A stretch of DNA of 29,137 nt from a virus. Location: IMG/VR virus record IMGVR_UViG_3300025096_000084, positions 1-29,137 of that record; one strand, 5' to 3'. This document shows positions 15,002 through 24,587 of this stretch, piece after piece (position 1 is the stretch's first letter; the number at the start of each line of letters is the position of its first letter). The notes beneath the pieces were generated by a model. The model did no database searches. It saw only the letters and a program-made list of their open reading frames with translations, and had not been told where the DNA came from. Both the position numbers and the translations under genes were made by a program.

Positions 15002-17230
15002 TTATGCTAATAATTCTTCATTAATGTTTTCGGGATGATCAAATACAGAAGGTTGGCTAGGGTTGATTAAATGCCCATATAAGTCTCGTGCATGAGCATT
15101 TGCATAAGCAAGTGTGCCTTGATCATTCAAATAACCATTGCTTACAGCATGTAACGTAGGATAAGTCTCCTTAAAGTTATACGAAACATTAGTATTTGGA
15201 TTTCTGTTATTTAATATTTGGGTTAGTGGGCCTCGACCAAATCGCCACAAACCTGGATGCTTAGGCTCTTGAGCTTTAAGCTGAGAATTGATAATATCTT
15301 CTGCTGATGTTCCTGGTAGATCACTAGCTAAAGCTTCGTAGAATGCCCATGCAGCGTCACTGTCTGGATGGTTTCTATAATCTAAACCTTTAACTAACAT
15401 TTGATTTATAGTATCTAAATACGGTGAAGTACCTGGTAATACATTAGAATTAAGTATACCATTACCGCCTTTCTCAAGTAGCTCTCTTGAATTATTTAAG
15501 TTTAATACACGTCTCCTGGTTTCAGCATTCTTTAGATTTACACCTGGACGTGGTTGTAAATACGGAAGTGTAGTTGGAGAATCTTTGTGTTTGAAGAATG
15601 TATCTTTAACGGTTTTTAAAGCATGATCAAATGCTTGCTCTTTAGGTATGCCTAGTTTTCTTTGTTTATTATATATACGATTAAAATCTCTTCTAGCGTT
15701 GAACTTAGCTGTACCCCATTCAACTGATTTCGCCTTATCTCTATCACCCATACCGTTCCAAGTTCTGTTAAGGTATATGTCGATCATTTCATTACGTTCT
15801 TGCTTTTGATCCTTAGTATATAAATTTTCTGCATCTTTCTGTACTTGGCTTCTAAATTTATGCCTGGCTCTTGGGTGTACATCAACTAAATCTTCTGCGG
15901 TTAAAAACCCTTGCTTACCGCTTAGTTCTTCTAGATCTTGTACATCTCTTTCATAGTCACGTTCACTTTGAGTTTTATATGTTTTGATATAAGCAGGTAC
16001 TTGACCTGTTAGAGCTATGACAGCGTCTTCATGCTGCCTTACTTGCTCATCTGTTAATTGACCACCACTTTTTATTACAGCATCCTGGAAGGCCATTTCA
16101 GCTTTTTTAACGCCTTGCTCACGTGTCTTTAACGCATGATCTAAATTAGCAGTTATTCCTTTTTCTATGTCAGATCTTAGTTTAGAAAATCTAGGCCCCC
16201 AATGCTCCTTCCAAGTTGTACCTTGTGGAATTCCTAATTCTTTTGCCATATCTTTAGGAATTGGTTGATCACCGATTCTATCAACAACTGCAGTAGATCC
16301 ATTAGCAACACCTTCCCTTTGTAATACCGCCATTGCTGCATCCCACGCACCACTGTTACCTAGGACATTATTGTTTTTATCAACTGTATTGCCTAAAGTT
16401 AAAAGAAGTCGATGAAAGGCTTCGTTATCTTGTTTGCCATGTTGCCAATCTTTGATAGCCTTGGCTCTGGTAATACCTGAAGATTCAATATTATACTGCT
16501 TTCTATCTTTTCCAAGACGGTCATTTCGTGCCTTTTCCATTGCATCTACGGTACCGCCATACTTCAGCATTTCATCTGAGTAGTTATAAATACCTGCAGC
16601 TTTTGCAATTCTATGCACACCTACACTAGCAGCTGCTTCTTTAAATGGTAATCCGTTTATACCTGCAGCTTTTAATTCTTCAGGTGTATATTTCACACCA
16701 TTTAAAACTATAGGCTCTTTACTATTAGACATGTACCAGTCTAATTTATCAGGTAAAGTTTCGTTAAATTCACGAAGCTTTTCTTTTGAATAACCTACTT
16801 GAGCCCAAGGTGAAAGTTTAGCAAGTCTATCAGCTTGTGGATAAGCATCAGGACCCATTAATTGAAGCTGCTCTCTTTTTAATTTTTGAAATTCTTTTTC
16901 TAATCTTTCAGTATCATCTATCTCTGTGTTTAATTTTATTTCGTTTTCTTTAAGTTTTATCTCCTGACCAAGTGAGGCTAATCTTAGATTATCCTTCTCT
17001 TCTTGTGCAATACGTTGGTATCGACCAATCTCTAATTGCTCATCTTTACGTGTTATTGCAGCTTTCCCTAGAGTTTCGGAGAGTTGACTTAAATTGTTTT
17101 CTAATAATCTGGCATCTTGTATAGCACGGTTACCACTTGCTGTAGCTGCACCCGTGTTAATAGCCATGGCTTCGCTCGTTCTAGCACGAGTAGCGCTCTT
17201 TAATCTTGCAATGTTTTCTGCGTATGTCAT
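15002..17230 (-). CDS. Internal virion protein C (T7 gp15-like)
   Basis: The 742-aa protein is almost exactly the length of T7 gp15 (747 aa) and lies between gp14- and gp16-like genes, as in T7. It starts MTYAENIARLKSATRARTSE and is rich in charged helical sequence, including a coiled-coil-prone stretch at about 85-125 (KENEIKLNTEIDDTERLEKE). No membrane segment is seen. Gp15 proteins form part of the inner core around the portal and then the periplasmic section of the DNA-ejection tube with gp16. The stop is three bases from the gp16 start and the gene begins three bases after gp14, so all are one transcript. Confidence 0.8.
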   Translation of the reverse strand: MTYAENIARLKSATRARTSEAMAINTGAATASGNRAIQDARLLENNLSQLSETLGKAAITRKDEQLEIGRYQRIAQEEKDNLRLASLGQEIKLKENEIKLNTEIDDTERLEKEFQKLKREQLQLMGPDAYPQADRLAKLSPWAQVGYSKEKLREFNETLPDKLDWYMSNSKEPIVLNGVKYTPEELKAAGINGLPFKEAAASVGVHRIAKAAGIYNYSDEMLKYGGTVDAMEKARNDRLGKDRKQYNIESSGITRAKAIKDWQHGKQDNEAFHRLLLTLGNTVDKNNNVLGNSGAWDAAMAVLQREGVANGSTAVVDRIGDQPIPKDMAKELGIPQGTTWKEHWGPRFSKLRSDIEKGITANLDHALKTREQGVKKAEMAFQDAVIKSGGQLTDEQVRQHEDAVIALTGQVPAYIKTYKTQSERDYERDVQDLEELSGKQGFLTAEDLVDVHPRARHKFRSQVQKDAENLYTKDQKQERNEMIDIYLNRTWNGMGDRDKAKSVEWGTAKFNARRDFNRIYNKQRKLGIPKEQAFDHALKTVKDTFFKHKDSPTTLPYLQPRPGVNLKNAETRRRVLNLNNSRELLEKGGNGILNSNVLPGTSPYLDTINQMLVKGLDYRNHPDSDAAWAFYEALASDLPGTSAEDIINSQLKAQEPKHPGLWRFGRGPLTQILNNRNPNTNVSYNFKETYPTLHAVSNGYLNDQGTLAYANAHARDLYGHLINPSQPSVFDHPENINEELLA

Positions 17231-17233
17231 GGC

Positions 17234-18106
17234 TTAAGCAAAGGGGTTAGTATTTGATATGTCATAATTCCTTGCTCCACTATAGGCTATACTTGGTGAG
17301 TTACCAAATCCAAAATCTCCTATTGGGTTAGGATTAGAATCCCAGAAATTAGGTAAACTAGCACTTGTAGGTAAACTAGCACTTGGTTTAGGGTAATCAA
17401 TTATACCTAAACCTTTTCCACCTGTAGGATCAAACGCATTAGGCGTTCCTCCTCCTCCAATTGGGGGCGGCTTAAGCATTTTAGACATGCCGTAAGATCC
17501 TAATGCAGATGTTGCGAGTCCAACTATAAGGCCTGCTTTAGACGGCTTCGCTTCTAATTCAGGTGCCATCGGTGTTGGCCCATGTATAGGTGCGAATCTA
17601 ACATTTTCATATAATTTATTAGCTTTACTTGCCGCATCACTTCTGACTATATCCTTCTTAAGAGCCACATCATCCTGAGCTAACATTAGTTTGCTTAGAA
17701 TCTCCGCTTTCTGGAATCCTAGTTTTTTGGCGCTAGCTCCAGCCAACCTACCAGCAGTTTTACCAGATTGTTCTCCAGCATATGATTTCTCATACATCTC
17801 TACTATTTTATTTTGAAGAGTAAAATCAGCATCAGCAAACATACTATCTAACTGCTGGTCGTACTGAGACCACTGATCTACCATAGATTGGTAAACTTGA
17901 TCTTGTTCAATCTCCTGTACTTGAACATCATTTTTATATTTATTATTATCAAGCATTACCTCAGTTAGGTATTGCTCATTCTGTAGGTCAAAATTTCGTA
18001 GCTTAGCTCTATTACGAGCTTTTACGGCTGAGCTTTGAGCATTATGAGAGCCTATTTGTCCGATGGCTTGCATCGCAAACATGCCCCCTGAAACTGGATC
18101 GCACAC
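17234..18106 (-). CDS. Internal virion protein B (T7 gp14-like)
   Basis: The 290-aa protein starts with a GTG codon and reads MCDPVSGGMFAMQAIGQIGS, an opening typical of gp14-like proteins in marine podoviruses as I remember them. A long helical middle (NEQYLTEVMLDNNKYKNDVQ and onward) is followed by a short hydrophobic segment (about 190-206, AGLIVGLATSALGSYGMSK) and a Gly/Pro/Asn-rich tail. T7 gp14 (196 aa) is an ejected core protein that inserts in the host outer membrane. The start overlaps the gp13-like gene by 65 bases; later in-frame ATGs (residues 9 and 12) are alternatives. Confidence 0.8.
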   Translation of the reverse strand: MCDPVSGGMFAMQAIGQIGSHNAQSSAVKARNRAKLRNFDLQNEQYLTEVMLDNNKYKNDVQVQEIEQDQVYQSMVDQWSQYDQQLDSMFADADFTLQNKIVEMYEKSYAGEQSGKTAGRLAGASAKKLGFQKAEILSKLMLAQDDVALKKDIVRSDAASKANKLYENVRFAPIHGPTPMAPELEAKPSKAGLIVGLATSALGSYGMSKMLKPPPIGGGGTPNAFDPTGGKGLGIIDYPKPSASLPTSASLPNFWDSNPNPIGDFGFGNSPSIAYSGARNYDISNTNPFA

Positions 18107-18530
18107 GGCAAAATTCTATAAAGGTTAATTGGTTAGGACCATGTTTAAGTTCCCGTAAGAACTTGAATCCTAGAAACTTTAGAAGTTTTAGATGAGCGGT
18201 ATTCCGTTTATCTACAATATTCCAAAGAAGTTTTTCTTTTCTACTTTCTATAAATCGTTTAGCTTCACGTGCAAAAGTCAAAGGGTATTCATGGATAGCT
18301 TCTGTACATAACATCCATACTTTACCTTCTTCTTGTACTCCTGCCAATCCGGCAGTCTTGCCGTTAGGCACTTCAAACCACACTGTGTCTCCATTGAAAG
18401 CAGACAAAGGAATATGGAAAAGTGGGTAATGACCGTGGCCTTCAAACACTTCTCGATAATCATCTGGTCTTAAGTTAGAGGCAACTTCAACAGCCGCCTC
18501 CATTGTAATTGGGTGAATGTACTTAGACAC
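18042..18530 (-). CDS. gp13-like internal protein with GNAT-type fold
   Basis: The 162-aa protein resembles T7 gp13 (internal virion protein A, 138 aa; DUF2833 family), which is related to GNAT acetyltransferases. Its C-terminal half has NTAHLKLLKFLGFKFLREL (about 109-127), like the GNAT segment where an Asn is followed by a helix and a Gly-Phe turn. Whether it keeps acetyl-CoA binding is unknown. It starts at GTG (18530), inside the last codons of gp12, and its last 65 bases overlap the gp14-like gene. In T7 gp13 is needed for infectivity and for gp6.7 incorporation, not as a known enzyme. Confidence 0.75.
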   Translation of the reverse strand: MSKYIHPITMEAAVEVASNLRPDDYREVFEGHGHYPLFHIPLSAFNGDTVWFEVPNGKTAGLAGVQEEGKVWMLCTEAIHEYPLTFAREAKRFIESRKEKLLWNIVDKRNTAHLKLLKFLGFKFLRELKHGPNQLTFIEFCRVRSSFRGHVCDASHRTNRLS

Positions 18531-21500
18531 GTTGGTAGAATTTATTATTATAATCTCCTTCCCAATTCATTGAAAGTAGGGTAGCAGGAGATGGATGGTT
18601 AGATTTTAAATGAACAGTTAGATTTGTATTTCTATCATATACAGGTATAGTATGTATATACTCATTTGCTATTGCAGCAGTATTTGATGTAATACTATCC
18701 CATTCTAATGATTCATATGTTTGAGTATAATCGTTTCTTCCCTTACGTTTTAAAGTAATATCAACCACACCTACATCTCCAAAGTTAAAGTTCATTCTAT
18801 GTACAACTAATGAACCACGAGTTTCAGATCTAATTTTCTCTCCTTCTGCTTTTATCATATGAATTGTAGGTAGTTCTACTTCAAATTCATACTCATAACC
18901 AATGATAATATCTGTAGTTATAGTTGCACCTGCAGCATTTACATAGTTCTTCCAATTACCAGGTAAGGTGACTACCTTGTTAGGATGTGAACCAGTAATA
19001 GATGCATCAGGTATATCATAACTACGTCCTTCTTGATCACCGCTTGCTTTGATATAAGCTGTTAAAGTATTAGTACTATAGTAACCTACGCCTAAAGTAA
19101 AAGTGGTTACATGAGTTGCTTGGTCATAAGTTAAAGCAGAAGAAGCAAAAGTTTTTTTAGTATCTAAATGTATACGATTAGTATCTGGATCAGTACCAAC
19201 TAACATAGTTGTTGGAGATAATCTGATATCAAATTTTTCTAATGTAAATGTAGAGCCTGTATTTAACACAGCATAATATACATCATCCATTATTACATGG
19301 TATACAATAGTGTTTGGAAGGTTCCATCTAAACCATGCAGACTGAATTCTTTTATTACCTTGGTTAAAGAACCTATATCCCCACACCTCATTTGTACCAG
19401 TATGTAAAGTACTATCAACTGCAAATAAAACTAAATCATTTTGAGTAGATACAGCTGGCATCGAAGAGTTTTTAGGGAATAGATTTGATACAACCTTACT
19501 CTGCTCTAAGACATCAGGTTCGCCTCTACCGCCTGCTAAGATGTTTGCCATCTCATAGAACCTAGTGTTCTTTGCAGTGCTATTCAAGAAGCCTACAGAG
19601 GTGCCTAGAGAGAAGGGTCGTGTATTACTATCATAAGCATACGCTGAAAGGAAACTAACCTTAGCTGTTTCTGGTGTCAATATAGCTTCAGCGCCTGAAC
19701 TTAACAAGAACTGTTCGCTAGCACTAAATAGAACTAATCCAGAGTTAGACTCAACGGCATCATATAGTTTAGTTGGATAAGTAGAGCTAGATTGTAAATC
19801 AATTGGATCTTGATTTGATATAGTCATTGCTGTCTTAGCCCAGAAATTATAGAAATCTCCTGCAGCTCTAGAGCATATGACATTCTCTGCACTTAACAGT
19901 ACAATTCTATTCCTCCAGAATATCATCCGTTGGATTGGATTACCAATGAAAGAGGGTTCAGGGTTAGTAATATCATCACCGGCTTCTCGCTTACCCCAAT
20001 CAGGGTTTAGGAAACGGAATGCACCTGTGGAACTAATATCTGTTGCTGTACCATTGAGATCTAAATATCTTTTAAAAGTTTGAGCATTGTTACCAGTACC
20101 AGTTAGATTTATAGCAGTACCAGCAGTTGCATTAGTAAGGTTAGTTGCTAACTTTATTGTATTATCATCTACTTTAATAGCATAATAAGAAGTACCACTT
20201 GCTATACCTGCGAGTGTTGTACCTCCACCATTATGATAAAATAACGGATCACCTGTAGCTAACCCATGCCCAGTAATAGTTATTGTCTCAGCACCTGTAT
20301 TCACAGCAGATGTTGCAATTGTAAATGTTATATCAAGAGGTAATACTCTAGTCAACTGCACCGGCATCTTATCCTTATTAATTTCTATATTAATACCTGG
20401 AGCAGGGCATTCTTCCCACTGACCTTCACCAAATCTACATGGTTGTATAATTACACTTGCATCGTCATCGTCAGCAGCAGAAGAAGCTGCGTTTGTGAAA
20501 GTAAATGTATTAGCATCTGCAACACTGGTAATAGTATACATACCATCAATAGCACCACCAGTAATAGAACTAACAATTATGTCAGATCCATTAGCAAGAC
20601 CATGATTAAGTGCAGTTACCGTCACTACTTCTGTACTATTGGCTCTATCATATGTAGCTTTTATTGTAATATCATCAACGATAGAAGATACACGGAATTG
20701 TAAGAAGTAATCATCTTCCTGTGCTTCACTATTGATAATTTTAACTACATGCCCATGTCTTCCAGAGGTAGGTAAATCGTCAATACTTTTAGCTTCAGTA
20801 GTAATTATATCCATCAAAACTTTCTCAGGTGTTGATACACCAAACGGATCTTTCCTATATAAATGCAAACCATTACCTACAATAGTAGCTGTTATACCAT
20901 GACCTGATATACCATCTATTGCAGTTTTCATTCCACTAATAATTGCTGCAGCTGATACATGCTCATCAGCATTTGCTGCTGTACAACCTGGCCGGATCAT
21001 TGCAATATTAGCTCTTGATTTTATCTCCTCACTCTTAGTTATTTCAACCCACGTTTTCAATCCTTTTTTTGATTGCTGTTCGTGGACACTATTTGTTGTT
21101 ACGTACACTTCTGTACCACTACCACCGCTAACACCTGTTATATTATTAGCATTAAAGGTAGGTGCTGAAGTATAACCTGATCCACCAGCAGTCAGTGTAA
21201 CTGAAACAAGTGAATCACTACCACCAGTACTGTCAAATACTACAGTAGCTGCAGCGCCTGAACCGCCTCCACCAGAGAAGCATTCAGTATTTTCTGCATA
21301 TGTAGTAGCGCCTGCAGTGTAATTAGCATTACCTACATCCCTGACTTGTACTAATTGTACAGAACCTGTGTTAGTTCTCCAACCTTCTCCACCAAATTGT
21401 AAGTCTGCAAAGGTTTGATAAGCATCATCATAATCATTTCCACCACCATCAGTCTCCATTTGGGCAGCATAGCAACGAGTATCCATCTCATATCTGAGAT

Positions 21501-22236
21501 TAGATTTACCAATCTCAGCTGAGTTAGGAGGAGAAGTTTGCCATACAGCTGTACCAGTTTTATCAGGTTCTACTGTTTCTCGACTCATACCTGCACACTT
21601 ACCATTATTGTCATAATTAAGCATGTTGCTTGTATCTGTATACTCTAAAGCTTCGAGAGAAATAGCCCTATGAAATGAATAGGTAGTATTATCAGCAGGA
21701 TCATAGATATCTAATGCATATTGTTTACCATAAACTATCTTATCAAGTTTAACAAATGCTTCATGTACAACAGGGGGTGATTTATCAGCGGCATCTGTCA
21801 TCATTGTAACATTAGTCTGCCTGTTACAAATGAAAGTAGATTCGTTGATTGTTAAAGGTTGTATATCTGCAGAAGTTGAAGTTCCTATCGCACTATTATC
21901 TAAGTAAGTACATTTACCAGATCCAAGAACTTCAGCATAATCCACGGGTATCTCAACACCATCGCTACATCTCCATATTTTAGTGACGCCAGCATTTGTA
22001 ATTTGTCCGATATATTGTTCATCTTTATCTGTATAAATTGAGAACCATTTTGTTTTTGTAGCAGTAGATGGTGATAGAGTTGATACTAATTCACTACCAG
22101 GTCTTTTGACTAGTCCTCGTGTGACATCAGGTACACCATTCTTTAAGTTGTTTACTTGACCAGGTTGTTTTCTTTCATCTGGTTGTTCCGATATACCATG
22201 AACATAAGTATTAATCTGTTGTGTTATACTTGTCAT
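18523..22236 (-). CDS. Tail tubular protein B (T7 gp12-like), enlarged
   Basis: The 1237-aa protein follows gp11 with a one-base overlap (TAATG) and begins with an ISEQPDERKQPGQVNNLKNG segment (15-34) and GLVKRPGSEL (41-50), characteristic of gp12-like nozzle proteins. The rest shows the family's beta-propeller-like content. T7 gp12 is 794 aa; the extra length includes a Gly-rich block at about 318-382 (LTAGGSGYTSAPTFN) and two NHGL/GHGL modules (about 533-590 and 640-722). The C-terminus ends NWEGDYNNKFYQRV, also family-like. It forms the distal tail nozzle to which fibres attach. The inserted modules probably decorate its outer surface. Confidence 0.9.
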   Translation of the reverse strand: MTSITQQINTYVHGISEQPDERKQPGQVNNLKNGVPDVTRGLVKRPGSELVSTLSPSTATKTKWFSIYTDKDEQYIGQITNAGVTKIWRCSDGVEIPVDYAEVLGSGKCTYLDNSAIGTSTSADIQPLTINESTFICNRQTNVTMMTDAADKSPPVVHEAFVKLDKIVYGKQYALDIYDPADNTTYSFHRAISLEALEYTDTSNMLNYDNNGKCAGMSRETVEPDKTGTAVWQTSPPNSAEIGKSNLRYEMDTRCYAAQMETDGGGNDYDDAYQTFADLQFGGEGWRTNTGSVQLVQVRDVGNANYTAGATTYAENTECFSGGGGSGAAATVVFDSTGGSDSLVSVTLTAGGSGYTSAPTFNANNITGVSGGSGTEVYVTTNSVHEQQSKKGLKTWVEITKSEEIKSRANIAMIRPGCTAANADEHVSAAAIISGMKTAIDGISGHGITATIVGNGLHLYRKDPFGVSTPEKVLMDIITTEAKSIDDLPTSGRHGHVVKIINSEAQEDDYFLQFRVSSIVDDITIKATYDRANSTEVVTVTALNHGLANGSDIIVSSITGGAIDGMYTITSVADANTFTFTNAASSAADDDDASVIIQPCRFGEGQWEECPAPGINIEINKDKMPVQLTRVLPLDITFTIATSAVNTGAETITITGHGLATGDPLFYHNGGGTTLAGIASGTSYYAIKVDDNTIKLATNLTNATAGTAINLTGTGNNAQTFKRYLDLNGTATDISSTGAFRFLNPDWGKREAGDDITNPEPSFIGNPIQRMIFWRNRIVLLSAENVICSRAAGDFYNFWAKTAMTISNQDPIDLQSSSTYPTKLYDAVESNSGLVLFSASEQFLLSSGAEAILTPETAKVSFLSAYAYDSNTRPFSLGTSVGFLNSTAKNTRFYEMANILAGGRGEPDVLEQSKVVSNLFPKNSSMPAVSTQNDLVLFAVDSTLHTGTNEVWGYRFFNQGNKRIQSAWFRWNLPNTIVYHVIMDDVYYAVLNTGSTFTLEKFDIRLSPTTMLVGTDPDTNRIHLDTKKTFASSALTYDQATHVTTFTLGVGYYSTNTLTAYIKASGDQEGRSYDIPDASITGSHPNKVVTLPGNWKNYVNAAGATITTDIIIGYEYEFEVELPTIHMIKAEGEKIRSETRGSLVVHRMNFNFGDVGVVDITLKRKGRNDYTQTYESLEWDSITSNTAAIANEYIHTIPVYDRNTNLTVHLKSNHPSPATLLSMNWEGDYNNKFYQRV

Positions 22237-22904
22237 TAGCGTCTTAATGCACGGTAAGGTTGGTAAGGTTGGTAGGCAGAATCATCAGGCCATCCAAAGA
22301 AGGAATGATCACCTTGATTACATTCATACTCAACACAAGCAGCTCGTGCTTGCATCTCATATGTTGCTAACATTTTCTGTAGACTAGGGTTAGCTACTAA
22401 TTGTACAGCAGCTCTACTAGAAGCTCTGTATATTATATAACGTTGAAAGACATTAGGGATATCTTCAAATTCATATAATCTAACTACATTAACATGGAAG
22501 AAATCATCATCTGGGAATTCAAATGTATGATTAACTTTATCATATATTTTCCAAACACCATCTGTATCTTTACGTCTTACAAAATCACGGGTTCTATCCC
22601 ATGCATCGTCTCTATCAATACGGATAACATCACTATCAATAACGAATTTATTATCAGTATTCTTACCAGTTATTTTTATATGGTTTTCTTTATTGAAAGT
22701 CCAACCTTCGCTTTGAACATCTTGAGTAACCTCTTTTAATATATTATATATAAAGGCTATCTCAGGGTTATCAAACATTGCAGGACTGTTAGATCCTGAA
22801 GCTGTACCTAAAGAAGCAATTGGTGCTTGACCAATACTACCCAGTATTGCATTCACTGCGGATAGTTCTGTATCGAGGTCAACAGTCGTGGGAGTAGAAG
22901 TCAT
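22236..22904 (-). CDS. Tail tubular protein A (T7 gp11-like)
   Basis: The 222-aa protein shows the expected gp11 pattern: an N-terminal AVNAILGSIGQAPI (15-28), then a helical stretch with VTQDVQSEGWTFNKE (about 58-72), and a C-terminal helix with FQRYIIYRASSRAAVQLV (about 154-171). T7 gp11 is 196 aa and forms the adaptor ring between portal and nozzle. It directly precedes gp12 with a TAATG overlap. It is the first gene after the intrinsic terminator at 22922-22945, so its transcription depends on read-through or on an unrecognised promoter. Confidence 0.92.
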   Translation of the reverse strand: MTSTPTTVDLDTELSAVNAILGSIGQAPIASLGTASGSNSPAMFDNPEIAFIYNILKEVTQDVQSEGWTFNKENHIKITGKNTDNKFVIDSDVIRIDRDDAWDRTRDFVRRKDTDGVWKIYDKVNHTFEFPDDDFFHVNVVRLYEFEDIPNVFQRYIIYRASSRAAVQLVANPSLQKMLATYEMQARAACVEYECNQGDHSFFGWPDDSAYQPYQPYRALRR

Positions 22905-22921
22905 AGTTAAGATTTATAAAT

Positions 22922-22945
22922 AAAAAAAGGGACCCGAAGGTCCCC
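22922..22945 (-). terminator. Intrinsic terminator with UUCG loop
   Basis: On the minus strand the RNA forms GGGACC-UUCG-GGUCCC, a perfect six-base-pair stem with a stable UUCG tetraloop, followed directly by seven U residues. It lies about 10 bases after the stop of the 58-aa gene and before gp11, the same place as the main terminator after gene 10 in T7. It should lower expression of tail genes relative to head genes. Confidence 0.93.
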
Positions 22946-22953
22946 GTATAATG

Positions 22954-23130
22954 TTAAGTTACATCGCAGCTGATTCCAGCATAAGCAATCCTGAGGTTTT
23001 GAGTCTCAGACTTGATAGCATTTGAGCTACGAATATCGGTACCCCCACCATCGGTACGGGATACGCTTTCACGGACTGCAACGGCAGCACTGCATACAGC
23101 AGTATTGCCAGCAGCAACAGAGTTAGCCAT
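22954..23130 (-). CDS. Small protein, 58 aa, probable structural
   Basis: The ORF reads MANSVAAGNTAVCSAAVAVR and ends LRIAYAGISCDVT, with two Cys and a Ser/Ala-rich, mildly amphipathic composition. Its ATG is 21 bases after the stop of the 135-aa gene, and it is the last gene before the intrinsic terminator. No Shine-Dalgarno is seen; the gap instead holds two copies of AACTTAAT. Its place in the highly expressed capsid segment suggests a minor head protein, but there is no recognised domain. The opening MANS resembles that of the capsid protein (MANATQSV), which may be chance. Confidence 0.7.
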   Translation of the reverse strand: MANSVAAGNTAVCSAAVAVRESVSRTDGGGTDIRSSNAIKSETQNLRIAYAGISCDVT

Positions 23131-23151
23131 GATTATTTTGTTATTAAGTTA

Positions 23152-23559
23152 TTAAGTTACTCGGCCTACGGCACGGGCAAAGGTCTGACTGTCATTACCA
23201 TCATTGGTTACTTGTAGTCCAGTACCACTGGGTGCTAAAGTAATTTTGAAGGTATCTGCATCAACGTATTTAACGTAGAAGTCGTCACCATCAGCTGCAG
23301 TTGCAGACGAAGTGACTAATGCAGTACCACCTTCTGTATGATAAGTAATTAGATCATTATTTTTTAAACCATGAGCAACTGATGTAAAGACACCAGGGTT
23401 AGCTTCTGTTATAGAAGCCTGTGCTATGGTCATAGTTTTATAATCTAGATGCTTATGTCCAGCAGGAAGCCCGACAAAAGGATCTATAGTTGATGATGAA
23501 ACTGTACCTATACCTTTATGTAAAGTAACTGTATTGGATGTCCCTGGATTTAAAGGCAT
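23152..23559 (-). CDS. Small structural protein with HGL-type beta module
   Basis: The 135-aa protein starts MPLNPGTSNTVTLHKGIGTV. From about residue 50 it contains one beta module: VFTSVAHGLKNNDLITYHTE, then DDFYVKYVDADTFKITLAPS and a DSQTFAR end. Similar modules occur twice in the gp12-like protein and once in the tailspike. The gene lies between the major capsid gene and the 58-aa gene, upstream of the terminator, so it is likely made in high amounts. A capsid decoration or head-tail role is plausible; no experiment-based family is known to me. Confidence 0.8.
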   Translation of the reverse strand: MPLNPGTSNTVTLHKGIGTVSSSTIDPFVGLPAGHKHLDYKTMTIAQASITEANPGVFTSVAHGLKNNDLITYHTEGGTALVTSSATAADGDDFYVKYVDADTFKITLAPSGTGLQVTNDGNDSQTFARAVGRVT

Positions 23560-23573
23560 AATATTATATCCCC

Positions 23574-24587
23574 TTAAGCAGTATTCAAGAATTCAATAGC
23601 AGCTGCAGGGTTAAGTGTATCAGCACCCATTGCTAGGCGACCAACAAGTACGTCACCCTGGTATAGAACTGACACGTCTCCGCCTGTAACTTGAACTTGA
23701 GGTCCAATAGCTTCAACAATACCAGCAGCATCTCTACCGTAGATCAATCCACAGCTATTAGAGAAATCACCAGAGTAGGTGTTGTTCTCACCAGCTTCAG
23801 CGACAACAGTACCAGCCAAGAAAGGAAGGTTGTTAGAACGCTTGATAGATATACCAGCAATTTCAACTAGTCCTTCACCAGAAGTTAGGTTACCTTGTGA
23901 GTTACCATAGTCTCTGTTGAGGATGTTAGAAGATACCTGTGATACTAGAGCATAGTACTGACGAGGTGAGAGTACAGCTGTTCTTCCATTCTTAGGTACA
24001 TTCTTTTCGTCAAGTACAGAAGCAGCTTCAAAGAAGCCATCAACTAGTGCTTGAGCATCATACTCCTTACCAGAACCAAGTTTGATCTGTGTACCACCAG
24101 GCTCAGGTCCAGGTGAAGCAGTGATAGGATGAGCCGCCCTTGCTGCTAGAGCAATGGTACGGAATACTTTCTTATCATATGCCTCAGCCAGAGCGTGTCC
24201 GATCTTGGCAGAGATTTCAGATCTCAGTGAGTAATGTGCAAGAGTCTCATCTAGGTCATAAACAAACGCAGAGCTGATTAGAAGGTCATCACATTGGATG
24301 GTCTTCTCAGCTACTGGAGGATCGCCTGAACCCAGGATTGGCTCACCAGGAGTATGGTAAGCAGCTTGCATGCGTCCCGTGAAAATGAACTGCAATGATT
24401 TGCCGTTCTTTAGGGTACGTCTTTGCACGGTATCACGTGCTATAGTTGCTGACTCATAAGCTTTGAATAGCTCACCTGAGAACAGCTTTAGATAGGTTGC
24501 ATACTTAGTATCGTATGCTGAACCTGCACCGGTGTTCGAGGCTGCCTTATTAAGGGCACCAATCACCGACTGTGTGGCATTAGCCAT
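23574..24587 (-). CDS. Major capsid protein (T7 gp10-like)
   Basis: The 337-aa protein matches T7-like capsid proteins in length (T7 gp10A 345 aa) and pattern: YLKLFSGELFKAYESATIAR (about 32-51), a KSLQFIFTGRMQAAYHTPGE segment (about 63-82), and later DLLISSAFVYDLDETLAHYS (about 100-119), all typical of this HK97-fold family. It assembles the icosahedral head around the scaffold. It is preceded by a 163-base structured leader and followed by two small genes and the terminator. No slippery site for a gp10B-like frameshift was recognised at its end, which is followed by only 14 bases before the next ATG at 23559. Confidence 0.95.
   Translation of the reverse strand: MANATQSVIGALNKAASNTGAGSAYDTKYATYLKLFSGELFKAYESATIARDTVQRRTLKNGKSLQFIFTGRMQAAYHTPGEPILGSGDPPVAEKTIQCDDLLISSAFVYDLDETLAHYSLRSEISAKIGHALAEAYDKKVFRTIALAARAAHPITASPGPEPGGTQIKLGSGKEYDAQALVDGFFEAASVLDEKNVPKNGRTAVLSPRQYYALVSQVSSNILNRDYGNSQGNLTSGEGLVEIAGISIKRSNNLPFLAGTVVAEAGENNTYSGDFSNSCGLIYGRDAAGIVEAIGPQVQVTGGDVSVLYQGDVLVGRLAMGADTLNPAAAIEFLNTA

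Noticed and set aside
18278-18463. 61-aa minus-strand ORF inside the gp13-like gene
   Set aside because: It is fully contained in another frame of a recognised gene and shows no motif or start signal.
23560-23640. gp10A/gp10B-type frameshift at the end of the capsid gene
   Set aside because: No slippery heptamer was recognised near the stop and no extension frame is apparent before the next gene.
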